NCBI GenBank assembly: GCA_031282945.1 | Contig: JAITCX010000097.1 | Location: forward strand, 1-5,708 | From: Elusimicrobiota bacterium | GTDB taxonomy: Bacteria > Elusimicrobiota > Endomicrobiia > Endomicrobiales > Endomicrobiaceae | Length of the DNA stretch: 5,708 nucleotides | Reading direction: 5' to 3' | In this document: positions 1 to 5,687 of the stretch, piece by piece | Layout of the letters: the number at the start of each line of letters is the position of its first letter | Numbering within the stretch: position 1 is the stretch's first letter | The notes under the pieces: generated by a model | Told to the model about the DNA's origin: nothing | Databases searched by the model: none | The model's input: the letters and a program-made list of their open reading frames with translations, nothing else | Made by a program: the position numbers and the translations under genes

Positions 1-1080
1 ACAACAGGAAATCCTAAAATGGTTTATCATAATTTTACATATCCGCTCGGGCATATTATCACCGCAAGATTTTGGCATAATTTGCATGAAAATAGTTTGC
101 ATTTAACTGTCGCCGATACAGGTTGGGGAAAAGCCTCTTGGGGGAAACTCTACGGCCAGTGGCTTTGCGAAGCTGCAGTTTTTGTATACGATTATGAGAG
201 GATCAACTATAATGAATTAATCGCTAAGGTCGCTCATTACGGCGTCACATCCCTCTGCGCTCCACCCACAGTTTATAGACATTTGATAAAAGAAGATTTG
301 TCAAAATATGATTTGTCTAAATTGGAACAAGTTGAAACGGCGGGGGAGCCTCTCAACCCAGAAGTTTTTTATAGATTTAAAAATATGACAGGTCTTGAAT
401 TAAAAGAAGGGTTTGGACAGACCGAAAATGTTGCGATAATTGCGACATTTCCTTGGATGAAACCAAAGCCCGGTTCAATCGGCAAACCTGCGGCAACATG
501 GGATATTGATATTGTAGACAAAAACAATAATTCTTGTCCGCCGGATGTTGAGGGGCGTTTAGTTATTAGAACAGAAAAAAATCATTTGCCCGTTGGTTTA
601 TTTTGCGGCTATTATAGAGATGAAAAGTTGACGGAGTCTATTTGGAAAGATGGGATCTATGATACAAAAGATAAAGCGTATAGAGATGAGGACGGTTATT
701 ATTGGTTTATTGGACGTTCCGATGATGTGATAAAAAGTTCAGGTTACAGAATAGGACCGTTTGAAGTTGAAAGCGCTTTAATGACTCATCCAGCGGTCTT
801 GGAATGCGCGATAACGGGCGTTCCTGATGAGGAGAGAGGAGAAATTGTAAAAGCGACAATCATTTTGGCAAAAGGCTATAAGGCAAGCGAGGAGCTAAAA
901 AAAGAGTTGATTGATCATTGCAAAAAGATTACAGCTCCCTATAAACATCCCAGACTTATAGAATTTGTAGAAGTTTTGCCAAAAACTATAAGCGGCAAAA
1001 TAAGGCGTGTTGAAATTAGAGAAAATGAAAAAACAAAGAGGCAAAAAGGAAAAGATTCTTTAAACGATACAAAGAAATAA
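1..1080 (+). CDS. Acyl-CoA synthetase (AMP-forming), acetyl/medium-chain type, 5'-truncated
   Basis: The enzyme activates a carboxylic acid with ATP to an acyl-adenylate and then transfers the acyl group to CoA in the cytoplasm. The reading frame is open from base 1, and its first six codons spell TTGNPK, the end of the ATP-binding P-loop of the ANL superfamily. The ATG at 19 is therefore an internal methionine, and roughly 190 N-terminal residues lie outside the window (family members are usually about 550 residues; 359 are visible). Counting from base 1, visible motifs are ADTGWGKASWGK, GEPLNPE, EGFGQTE (codons at 406-426), the hinge/A8 region GRSDDVIKSSGYRIGPFEVE at residues 238-257, and PKTISGKIRR, whose catalytic lysine codon is at 997-999. 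All are intact, so the gene looks functional. The HLTVADTGWGK and KPKPGSIGKP style is that of acetyl-CoA or medium-chain acyl-CoA synthetases; the substrate cannot be read from the sequence. The short Lys/Arg-rich tail after the last motif is unremarkable. The gene converges on the mla operon and ends in its own terminator. Confidence 0.93.
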   Translation, partial: TTGNPKMVYHNFTYPLGHIITARFWHNLHENSLHLTVADTGWGKASWGKLYGQWLCEAAVFVYDYERINYNELIAKVAHYGVTSLCAPPTVYRHLIKEDLSKYDLSKLEQVETAGEPLNPEVFYRFKNMTGLELKEGFGQTENVAIIATFPWMKPKPGSIGKPAATWDIDIVDKNNNSCPPDVEGRLVIRTEKNHLPVGLFCGYYRDEKLTESIWKDGIYDTKDKAYRDEDGYYWFIGRSDDVIKSSGYRIGPFEVESALMTHPAVLECAITGVPDEERGEIVKATIILAKGYKASEELKKELIDHCKKITAPYKHPRLIEFVEVLPKTISGKIRRVEIRENEKTKRQKGKDSLNDTKK

Positions 1081-1112
1081 ACTTTAACAAAATAAACTTA
1101 AACGTAAAAATG

Positions 1113-1153
1113 AAAGCCGATCTCATGTTGTAGTTGAGGTCGGCTTTTATTTT
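1113..1153 (+). terminator. Rho-independent terminator of the acyl-CoA synthetase gene
   Basis: A 13-bp stem (1113-1125 AAAGCCGATCTCA with 1135-1147 TGAGGTCGGCTTT, one G-T wobble) closes a 9-base loop and is followed by a broken T-run (TATTTT). It begins 33 bases after the stop codon of the synthetase. Stem, loop and T-run are read directly from the sequence; the assignment to the upstream gene follows from position and strand. Confidence 0.88.
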
Positions 1154-1240
1154 GATTAATGTGCGGCTATTGTTATTTTTCTTTTAGCGTTTCAGGAAAT
1201 TTTTTTAAGTTGTAAAGGATTTATTGTAGATAAAGGGGGA

Positions 1241-1273
1241 AAGGCAAATCTTTCGATTTGCCTTCGTTTTTTT
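1241..1273 (+). terminator. Second Rho-independent terminator, no gene of its own
   Basis: A perfect 10-bp stem (1241-1250 AAGGCAAATC with 1255-1264 GATTTGCCTT) with a TTTC tetraloop is followed by CG and seven T residues. It is canonical on the plus strand and has no T-run on the minus strand. No open frame ends just before it, so it is either a back-up terminator about 90 bases behind the first one or the 3' end of a small RNA starting in 1154-1240. Confidence 0.75.
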
Positions 1274-1361
1274 GTTGGGCGATAAAGGGCGGCTCTTATT
1301 TTTTGAGGAGGCAAAGGCATAAGGAATTTTATAGATAAACTGCAACAGCAACGGCAAAGAC

Positions 1362-1420
1362 ACGGCGGCCTTGGCGGGGGAGGAGGCGGAGCCGCCGACC
1401 GCTCTTTTGCGGGCGCAAAC
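1362..1420. other. G+C-rich island with GGCGG/CCGCC palindrome
   Basis: This stretch is made almost wholly of G and C in an otherwise A+T-rich intergenic region. It includes GGCGGAGCCGCC (a 5-bp stem with a 2-base centre) and the string GACCGCTCTTTTGCGGGCGC. A related string, CCGCGCTCTTTTGGTTTTGC, occurs near 1965-1984, so this too may be part of a dispersed repeat. No function is evident. Confidence 0.4.
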
Positions 1421-1432
1421 CAAGCCCCAGAT

Positions 1433-1554
1433 TTAGCGATTAATAGTGGACTATAGATTGTATGGAAAAGTCAAAAAAACTGAGGAGTTATAATAAAATT
1501 TAATAGTTCTAAAAAATAATTTTGGGGATAGATGGTGTTGCTGTTAAGAGATAA
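1433..1554. repeat. Diverged ~120-bp repeat, copy 1
   Basis: This copy starts TTAGCGATTAATAGTGG, continues through GATTGTATGGAAAAG and AATTTAATAGTT, then TAAAAAATAATTTTGGGG, and ends near GTGTTGCTGTTAAGAGATAA. The same order of blocks recurs at 1580 and 1784. Just before it, CAAGCCCCAGA resembles CAAGTACCCATA in front of copy 3, so the unit may begin about 13 bases earlier. Confidence 0.65.
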
Positions 1555-1579
1555 AGCAGGCGAAAATAAGTGCGCTGAG

Positions 1580-1699
1580 TTAGCGGTTAATGGTGGAATT
1601 TGGATTGTATGGGAAAGCCAGAAAAGTTGAGGTGGCAAGTGGGAATTTAATAGTTTAAAAAAATAATTTTTGGCAGGGGAGTTGTTGAAAGACGAGGGA
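1580..1699. repeat. Diverged ~120-bp repeat, copy 2
   Basis: This copy begins TTAGCGGTTAATGGTGG, 147 bases after the start of copy 1, and carries the same ordered blocks: GGATTGTATGGGAAAG, then GAATTTAATAGTTTAAAAAA and TAATTTTTGG. The 3' part is more diverged than in copies 1 and 3. About 80 bases of unrelated A/T-rich sequence separate it from copy 3. Confidence 0.65.
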
Positions 1700-1783
1700 G
1701 AAAAATTTTATTTTATTTTTTTAAAAAGAGAAATGTTTTATGTTTAGCAGGAGTTGGAACGGTGCAAAAACAAGTACCCATAT

Positions 1784-1910
1784 TTATCGCTGGGTCAAGG
1801 ATTTTAGATTTTATGGAAAACTAAAAAAGTAGAGGAAAGGTAAGTAAGAATTTAATAGCTTTAAAAAATAATTTTGGGAATGGGATGTGTTACCGTTAAA
1901 AGATGATGGG
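1784..1910. repeat. Diverged ~120-bp repeat, copy 3
   Basis: This copy begins TTATCGCTGGGTCAAGG, with later blocks GATTTTATGGAAAACT, GAATTTAATAGCTTTAAAAA and TAATTTTGGGAATGGGATG, and ends GTGTTACCGTTAAAAGATG, which matches the end of copy 1 (GTGTTGCTGTTAAGAGAT). The first 5 bases are weaker than in the other copies, but the central A/T block is nearly identical. Confidence 0.6.
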
Positions 1911-2038
1911 AAAATTTTTTGACCACTAAGTATGCAGTTGTCGTTGTCGTGTCGTACCTTTCTCCGCGCTCTTTTGGTTTTGCGGCGTAGCGGAGCGTAA
2001 GCGCTGCTATGGGAGAAATTTTTTTCGCCAAGAGAGGC

Positions 2039-2110
2039 GGCGTGACAGTACAGACTGTTGTCAGTCACGTCAAAAGTAGAGTCGGCGCGGGGGCGAAAAA
2101 AATTTTCGCA
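2039..2110 (+). repeat. 72-bp palindrome-containing core of the repeat, left copy
   Basis: The core contains an imperfect palindrome bounded by CGTGAC (2041-2046) and GTCACG (2064-2069), and a perfect 7-bp inverted repeat with a 3-base centre, GCGAAAA/TTTTCGC, at 2093-2109. The right copy (5616-5687, opposite strand) differs at only two positions, both in the palindrome loop region. A 14-bp perfect inverted repeat, AAATTTTTTTCGCC at 2016-2029 and its complement at 2092-2105, brackets the left copy in the manner of a small non-autonomous element. Confidence 0.85.
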
Positions 2111-2346
2111 AGCGCGGCGTCGCAAAATCAAAAGGTAGCGCAAAACAAAAATAAAGAAATAAGTTTAAAGAGCGTTAATATTCTGTTTCTCTTTATAGAA
2201 AAAAGAATTAAACTGCATGTGCCGTTAGAAGTTTTTGTTTCTTTTTAAAAAGAGAAAGAAATTTCTGTCTCTCTTTTTTAAAGGGAGAAAAAAGAGTTAA
2301 GTGTCTTTAGTTTTTCTGTTTCGTTTTCGCACAGAGAAATAATTTT

Positions 2347-2370
2347 CCTCTCTTTTTCACAAAAGAGAGG
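2347..2370 (-). terminator. Perfect hairpin just behind the mla operon, possible weak terminator
   Basis: A 10-bp perfect stem, CCTCTCTTTT (2347-2356) with AAAAGAGAGG (2361-2370), closes a 4-base loop and begins 11 bases beyond the stop codon of the MCE gene. In the direction of transcription the stem is followed by AAAATTATTT rather than a T-run, so it is not a canonical Rho-independent terminator. It is the innermost hairpin of the left repeat arm, so its position may reflect repeat structure only. Confidence 0.35.
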
Positions 2371-2381
2371 AGAAGAGCTGA

Positions 2382-3665
2382 TTATTTCCCTGCGCTTGCG
2401 GCAATCCCTGCGATTCCCAAAACCTTTGCGAGATCTCTATCGTCCAAGTCTATCTTAATATAAGTTGTTAATCCTTGTTCATGCAAAGCATCCTCTATCA
2501 TCACCCCAACATAAAGCCACTTCAAAAGCCCCACCCGCAAATCCGCATCTATCTTAGGCTTAGAGGCGCTTTCTTTATTGCCGTCCGCATCCGTAACGCG
2601 CCTGCCCATATCATAAATGTTTACATGCAATTGCAAAGTTTTATATTGAGCAAACATCGGCTGCAGGAGAGAATATCCCGCTCCCAAACCGCCCGTGCCT
2701 TTCAAAACGCCGGCATATACCTCAAACTTGTTAAACCTAAATCCCAGCAAAGCTTCCAACTTGTTCATCAAAAGCCGCTCTTGAAGGTCGGGGGCGTTTG
2801 CAGTATCGCCTAAATTTGCCACGCCCACATAATAAAATTTCCGCGGATTTGGCGAAATTTTTATGCCGACATCATTTCTAAATATTTGTTCATCGGTATT
2901 GTATGCGCCTTGATAAATCCACTCAAACCTCATTTGATCGGCGCTGCCGAGCGTGTCGTTTAAACTCGCCAAAGTCGCTTTGGCGCTGGCCACGCTTTCC
3001 CTTAAGTCAATGCTCATTTGCTCGTCATTTATGAGAGCTGAAATTGTGCCGCTGCCCGAATCAATTTTTGTAAGGATTTCTTTAATGTCTAAAGTGGCGC
3101 TCACCAAGTTTTCGCTGATATCATTGAAATTTAAAATCACTTCATTTATTTGCGCCGTATTCCTATTTAAATTTGAAATCACTTCTTTTAATTCCCTCAC
3201 GGTTTGCGCCAAATTCTCAAACATATTTCCATTTTGGGGAGAATCAACCGCCGCGCCGATTTTTTGCATGAGCTGTTCCAGAGAAGGAGTTTGAGTTGCA
3301 GAAATTGTAGCGCCGTCTCCTATGTATGGATACGGATCGCTTCCCAAATTTATATCTATATATCTCGTGCCGATAATGCCCATGGACACAATCTGCGCCG
3401 TAGCGTTTGAATGCATTTTTATATCTTTGTTTATTCTCAAACGCAAATTAGCTTTTTCGCCTTTTAAAGTCACATCTTCCAATTGCCCGATATCCACGCC
3501 CGCCACCCTCACCGCCGCTTTTTTATTTAATCCGCTGGCATCGTCAAATGCAACGTAAATTGTATACCCTTTGGAAAACGTCCAATTTCCCAAAAAAATA
3601 ATTGATACGCAAATTGTTATCAATCCCAATGCAGTAAATAAACCCACTTTAACTAAATTACTCAT
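2382..3665 (-). CDS. mlaD: MCE-family lipid transport protein (MlaD-like) with strand-rich C-terminal domain
   Basis: This is the substrate-binding MCE subunit of a lipid ABC transporter, anchored in the inner membrane and facing the periplasm. Residues about 6-28 form one hydrophobic signal-anchor helix. Residues about 34-110 are the MCE domain (YTIYVAFDDASGLNKKAAV, VAGVDIGQLEDV, then MGIIGTRYIDINLG). Residues about 127-240 are rich in heptad-like Leu/Ile/Asn and should be a long helix or coiled coil. Residues about 245-427 alternate hydrophobic and polar residues in about ten short strands (such as KFYYVGVANLG, FEVYAGVLKG, TLQLHVNIYDMG and LYVGVMIEDAL), which resembles a small beta-barrel. 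At 427 residues it is far longer than E. coli MlaD (about 180) and close to the Veillonella type that bridges both membranes. It is the last gene of the operon. Its ATG overlaps the mlaF stop by 4 bases, with GAGAGG eight bases upstream. The C-terminal barrel is inferred from pattern only. Confidence 0.92.
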   Translation of the reverse strand: MSNLVKVGLFTALGLITICVSIIFLGNWTFSKGYTIYVAFDDASGLNKKAAVRVAGVDIGQLEDVTLKGEKANLRLRINKDIKMHSNATAQIVSMGIIGTRYIDINLGSDPYPYIGDGATISATQTPSLEQLMQKIGAAVDSPQNGNMFENLAQTVRELKEVISNLNRNTAQINEVILNFNDISENLVSATLDIKEILTKIDSGSGTISALINDEQMSIDLRESVASAKATLASLNDTLGSADQMRFEWIYQGAYNTDEQIFRNDVGIKISPNPRKFYYVGVANLGDTANAPDLQERLLMNKLEALLGFRFNKFEVYAGVLKGTGGLGAGYSLLQPMFAQYKTLQLHVNIYDMGRRVTDADGNKESASKPKIDADLRVGLLKWLYVGVMIEDALHEQGLTTYIKIDLDDRDLAKVLGIAGIAASAGK

Positions 3666-4423
3666 TGATTAGACCTCTCTTGTGAATTTCCATCAGGTTG
3701 ACTAAGTCCATAAACAAATTCCCGCACAATTGGATTATCTGTATTTTTCGTTTCCTCCGCCGTGCCCCTAAAAATTATTTTTCCTTCATACAACATTACA
3801 ATTTCATCGGCTATCATAAAAGCGGACGCCATATCATGGGTTACAACGATACTGGTTGTATTCATCTTTTGTCTTAAATTTATTATCAATCCGCTTATAA
3901 CCCGAGTCATTATTGGATCAAGACCGGTGGTGGGTTCATCATAAAAAATATATTCTGGTTGATAGGCTATAGTGCGGGCGATTGCGACTCTTTTTTTCAT
4001 GCCGCCGCTCAACTCGGAAGGTTTCAAATGTTCTATTCCTTTTAATCCAACAAAACTCAAAACTTCCTCTATACGTTGTTTAATTTGAGTTGGGTTTAAT
4101 GTTGTCATTTGGCGCAACCCGAAAGCTACATTATCGGCGATAGACATAGAATCAAAAAGCGCCGCCTCCTGAAAAACATATCCCATATTTTTTCGCACTT
4201 TTTGCAAATCTTCCGCGCTGCAATGAGTGATGTCGGTTCCGTCAATAATAATTTTGCCGGCATCAGGCTTAATCAAACCTATTGTAGTTTTCAAGAGAAT
4301 ACTTTTACCAGTTCCAGATCCTCCCAAAACGACGAGCGTCTTGCCTTTTTCCACGGTTAAGTTTACATCTATTAAAATTTTTTTTGGCCCGAAAGATTTA
4401 TAAACATGCAAAATATCTATCAT
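3662..4423 (-). CDS. mlaF: MlaF-like ABC transporter ATPase
   Basis: This is the cytoplasmic ATP-hydrolysing subunit that powers MlaE-family lipid permeases. The protein has 253 residues, typical for the family, and all nucleotide-binding motifs are intact: Walker A GGSGTGKS (34-41), Q-loop glutamine 85 in GYVFQEAALFDS, signature LSGGMKKRVAIAR (138-150), Walker B YIFYDEP (158-164) with catalytic Glu163, D-loop GLDP (167-170) and switch His196. The FQ.AALFDS stretch and the GGM.KR signature are characteristic of the MlaF/Ttg2A group rather than of amino-acid importers. The start follows mlaE by 15 bases with only a weak GGGA as ribosome-binding site, so translation is probably coupled. The stop TGA overlaps the MCE gene start. 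Confidence 0.95.
   Translation of the reverse strand: MIDILHVYKSFGPKKILIDVNLTVEKGKTLVVLGGSGTGKSILLKTTIGLIKPDAGKIIIDGTDITHCSAEDLQKVRKNMGYVFQEAALFDSMSIADNVAFGLRQMTTLNPTQIKQRIEEVLSFVGLKGIEHLKPSELSGGMKKRVAIARTIAYQPEYIFYDEPTTGLDPIMTRVISGLIINLRQKMNTTSIVVTHDMASAFMIADEIVMLYEGKIIFRGTAEETKNTDNPIVREFVYGLSQPDGNSQERSNQ
3674..3679 (-). promoter_or_regulatory. Ribosome-binding site of the MCE gene
   Basis: On the minus strand, GAGAGG lies 8 bases before the ATG at 3665, inside the 3' end of mlaF. It supports this start and reinitiation or coupled translation across the ATGA overlap. Confidence 0.65.
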
Positions 4424-4438
4424 TTAATAAATTCCCAT

Positions 4439-5242
4439 TTACTTTATTTTTAGCCACACCAAAACCAAAGTTAAAAAATAGTCCGACACTAAAACGCAGA
4501 CCAAAGAATACATAACCGCGCTTGTCACAGCTTTTCCCACGCCGGTCGCTCCCCCTCTTGTGCTAAACCCCTTATAACAAGCGACCACAACAATTATCAA
4601 AGCGTAAAAAACCGATTTTATCAATCCATGCACAACAGAACGCCACCCCATATTATTCGTGATATCCGACATAAACTGATAAGCGCTCAAATCCCATGTG
4701 CTTACAGAAACCAAGCATCCCCCCAAGATGCCTATCACATCTGCAAACGCCACCAAAAAAGGCAGTGTAAAAATTATAGCGATAAATCTCGGCACAGCCA
4801 AATACTGCACAGGACTTGTCCCGAGAGTGTAGAGCGCATCCAATTGTTCGGTAACTTTCATACTGCCGAGTTCCGCCGTTATAGCGGCGCCGACGCGTCC
4901 AGCGACTACGATTGCGGTAATCAAAGGTCCAAGTTCCAGCACGATAGAAAAGCCTGTGAGCATACCCACAAAAACGGGTTCATTAAACATATTTGTCAGA
5001 GCTGTTCCAGACTGGAGAGCCAAAACCATACCCATACAAAAAGAGGTCAGGCAAATTATAGGCATGGAGCGGTTGCCGATTTCAAACATTTGATCTATGG
5101 TATTTTTAGCGGAGATTTTACCTCGCAGTATCCATTTAAATGTTTCCATTGTCATTAAAAAAGCGCTTCCCAATCCCTCAAGGCGTCGAGTCCAGAGGGT
5201 TGACAGCTCATTTAGAAAATCTTTTTTTCGGGCTATCGCCAT
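4439..5242 (-). CDS. mlaE: MlaE-like ABC transporter permease
   Basis: This is the inner-membrane permease subunit of an MCE lipid transporter, expected to act as a dimer with MlaF below and the MCE ring above. The 267-residue length is normal. After an N-terminal amphipathic segment (about 15-40), hydrophobic stretches lie near 58-80, 92-113, 148-178, 205-223 and 238-262. The family hallmark is present: ELGPLITAIVVAGRVGAAI (from residue 103), soon followed by EQLDAL (132-137), the cytoplasmic coupling region of MlaE/DUF140 proteins. It is the first gene of a three-gene operon. The ATG at 5242 has AAAGGA six bases upstream, which fixes the start. The repeat arm begins about 10 bases upstream, so its promoter must lie within or beyond the repeat. 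Confidence 0.95.
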   Translation of the reverse strand: MAIARKKDFLNELSTLWTRRLEGLGSAFLMTMETFKWILRGKISAKNTIDQMFEIGNRSMPIICLTSFCMGMVLALQSGTALTNMFNEPVFVGMLTGFSIVLELGPLITAIVVAGRVGAAITAELGSMKVTEQLDALYTLGTSPVQYLAVPRFIAIIFTLPFLVAFADVIGILGGCLVSVSTWDLSAYQFMSDITNNMGWRSVVHGLIKSVFYALIIVVVACYKGFSTRGGATGVGKAVTSAVMYSLVCVLVSDYFLTLVLVWLKIK

Positions 5243-5248
5243 CCTATT

Positions 5249-5254
5249 TCCTTT
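5249..5254 (-). promoter_or_regulatory. Ribosome-binding site of mlaE
   Basis: On the minus strand, AAAGGA lies six bases before the ATG at 5242. It is the strongest ribosome-binding site in the operon and sits directly at the inner edge of the right repeat arm. Confidence 0.75.
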
Positions 5255-5687
5255 AGTTTTCTTTTATAAAAAAGAATTGAAATTATTTCTCTTTTTGAAA
5301 AAAGAGAAACAGAAAAACTAACGGCTCTTAAAAAGTTTATTCTCTCTTTGGGAAAGAGAGACAGAAATTTCTTTTACAAAAAAAACGACACTTGCAGCTT
5401 GTTTCTTTTTTCTTTAAAAGAGAAACAGAAAATTATCACTCTTTAAACTTATTTCTTTATTTTTGTTTTGCGCTTCCTTTTGATTAAGCATAAGCGCTTA
5501 AAATCTCTTTTTAAAAATTCATTTTTTTCTCATTGAAAGTTCATAACATCCTTTCTCTTTATCAAACTCTTTACATTTTTTTTGCACTTCCTTTTTATTT
5601 TTTAGCCACGCGCCATGCGAAAATTTTTTTCGCCCCCGCGCCGACTCTACTTTTGACGTGACAGACAGCAGTCTGTACTGTCACGCC
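5252..5687 (-). repeat. Right arm of long inverted repeat flanking the mla operon
   Basis: Read on the minus strand from 5687, this arm has the same order of parts as 2016-2376: the 72-bp core (5616-5687), a spacer, the 44-base block (5439-5482, CAAAAGGAAGCGCAAAAC at its start), and the hairpin array. Perfect or near-perfect hairpins are visible at 5259-5276, 5286-5309, 5341-5361 and 5401-5426. The spacer is 133 bases against 18 in the left arm. It contains a diverged extra copy of the CAAAAGG block near 5560-5596 and a perfect 10-base palindrome, TAAGCGCTTA, at 5491-5500. No gene and no convincing promoter is visible in this 5243-5708 region. Confidence 0.85.
5616..5687 (-). repeat. 72-bp palindrome-containing core of the repeat, right copy
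   Basis: This copy matches 2039-2110 on the opposite strand at 70 of 72 bases. Its palindrome is better than that of the left copy: CGTGACAG then ACAG pair with CTGT and CTGTCACG around a CAGT loop with a single bulged A (5657-5685). The two differences from the left copy are what break the left hairpin. The inverted repeat GCGAAAA/TTTTCGC is at 5617-5633. Confidence 0.85.

Larger units (their letters stand above)
2016..2376 (+). repeat. Left arm of long inverted repeat flanking the mla operon
   Basis: Reading on the plus strand, the arm holds a 14-base TIR-like sequence (2016-2029), the 72-bp core (2039-2110), an 18-base spacer, a 44-base block (2129-2172, starting CAAAAGGTAGCGCAAAAC), and then a series of short hairpins ending about 6 bases before the stop codon of the MCE gene. 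The same parts in the same order occur reversed at 5252-5687. Identity is 70/72 in the core and 43/44 in the second block, counted by eye; the hairpin part is more diverged but still alignable. Confidence 0.85.
1081..2381. other. 1.3-kb intergenic region between convergent genes, repeat-rich, no credible gene
   Basis: Open frames occur here on both strands, but they run across terminators and repeats, have low-complexity or repeat-derived products, and show no recognisable domain or convincing ribosome-binding site. From left to right the region contains two terminators, a G+C-rich island, three diverged copies of a repeat, a second G+C-rich stretch near 1965-2010, and the left arm of the inverted repeat that reaches the mla operon. 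Its length and content are unlike the tight spacing inside the operon. Confidence 0.7.

Noticed and set aside
1205..1423. 72-codon open frame on the minus strand
   Set aside because: It overlaps the orphan terminator and the G+C-rich island, and its product is low-complexity with no family resemblance. There is no credible ribosome-binding site.
1811..2143. 110-codon open frame on the minus strand
   Set aside because: It is built from the 72-bp core read in one frame plus copy 3 of the ~120-bp repeat. The apparent protein is a translation of repeats, a likely source of false hypothetical proteins in such genomes.
2009..2248. 79-codon open frame on the plus strand
   Set aside because: It is the opposite-strand reading of the same repeat core and hairpin array, with Lys/Ala-rich low-complexity content and no domain.
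4628..5158. 176-codon open frame on the plus strand
   Set aside because: It lies wholly antisense to mlaE, which has clear family motifs. The antisense product is rich in His, Cys, Arg and Gln, as expected of a shadow frame.
5255..5280. TATAAA at about 5264-5270 as the -10 box of mlaE
   Set aside because: It lies within a hairpin of the repeat. The nearest -35-like string (TTCAAA) is about 25 bases away, so the spacing is wrong for a standard promoter.
5530..5565. Tiny leader-peptide-like frame (MNFQ) on the minus strand after AAAGGA
   Set aside because: Four codons are too few to support a call, it lies in the extra segment of the right repeat arm far from mlaE, and nothing resembling attenuation control is seen around it.
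2016..5687. Composite transposon with the inverted arms as insertion sequences
   Set aside because: Neither arm encodes a transposase or a remnant of one, and no target-site duplication can be verified at the outer edges within the window.
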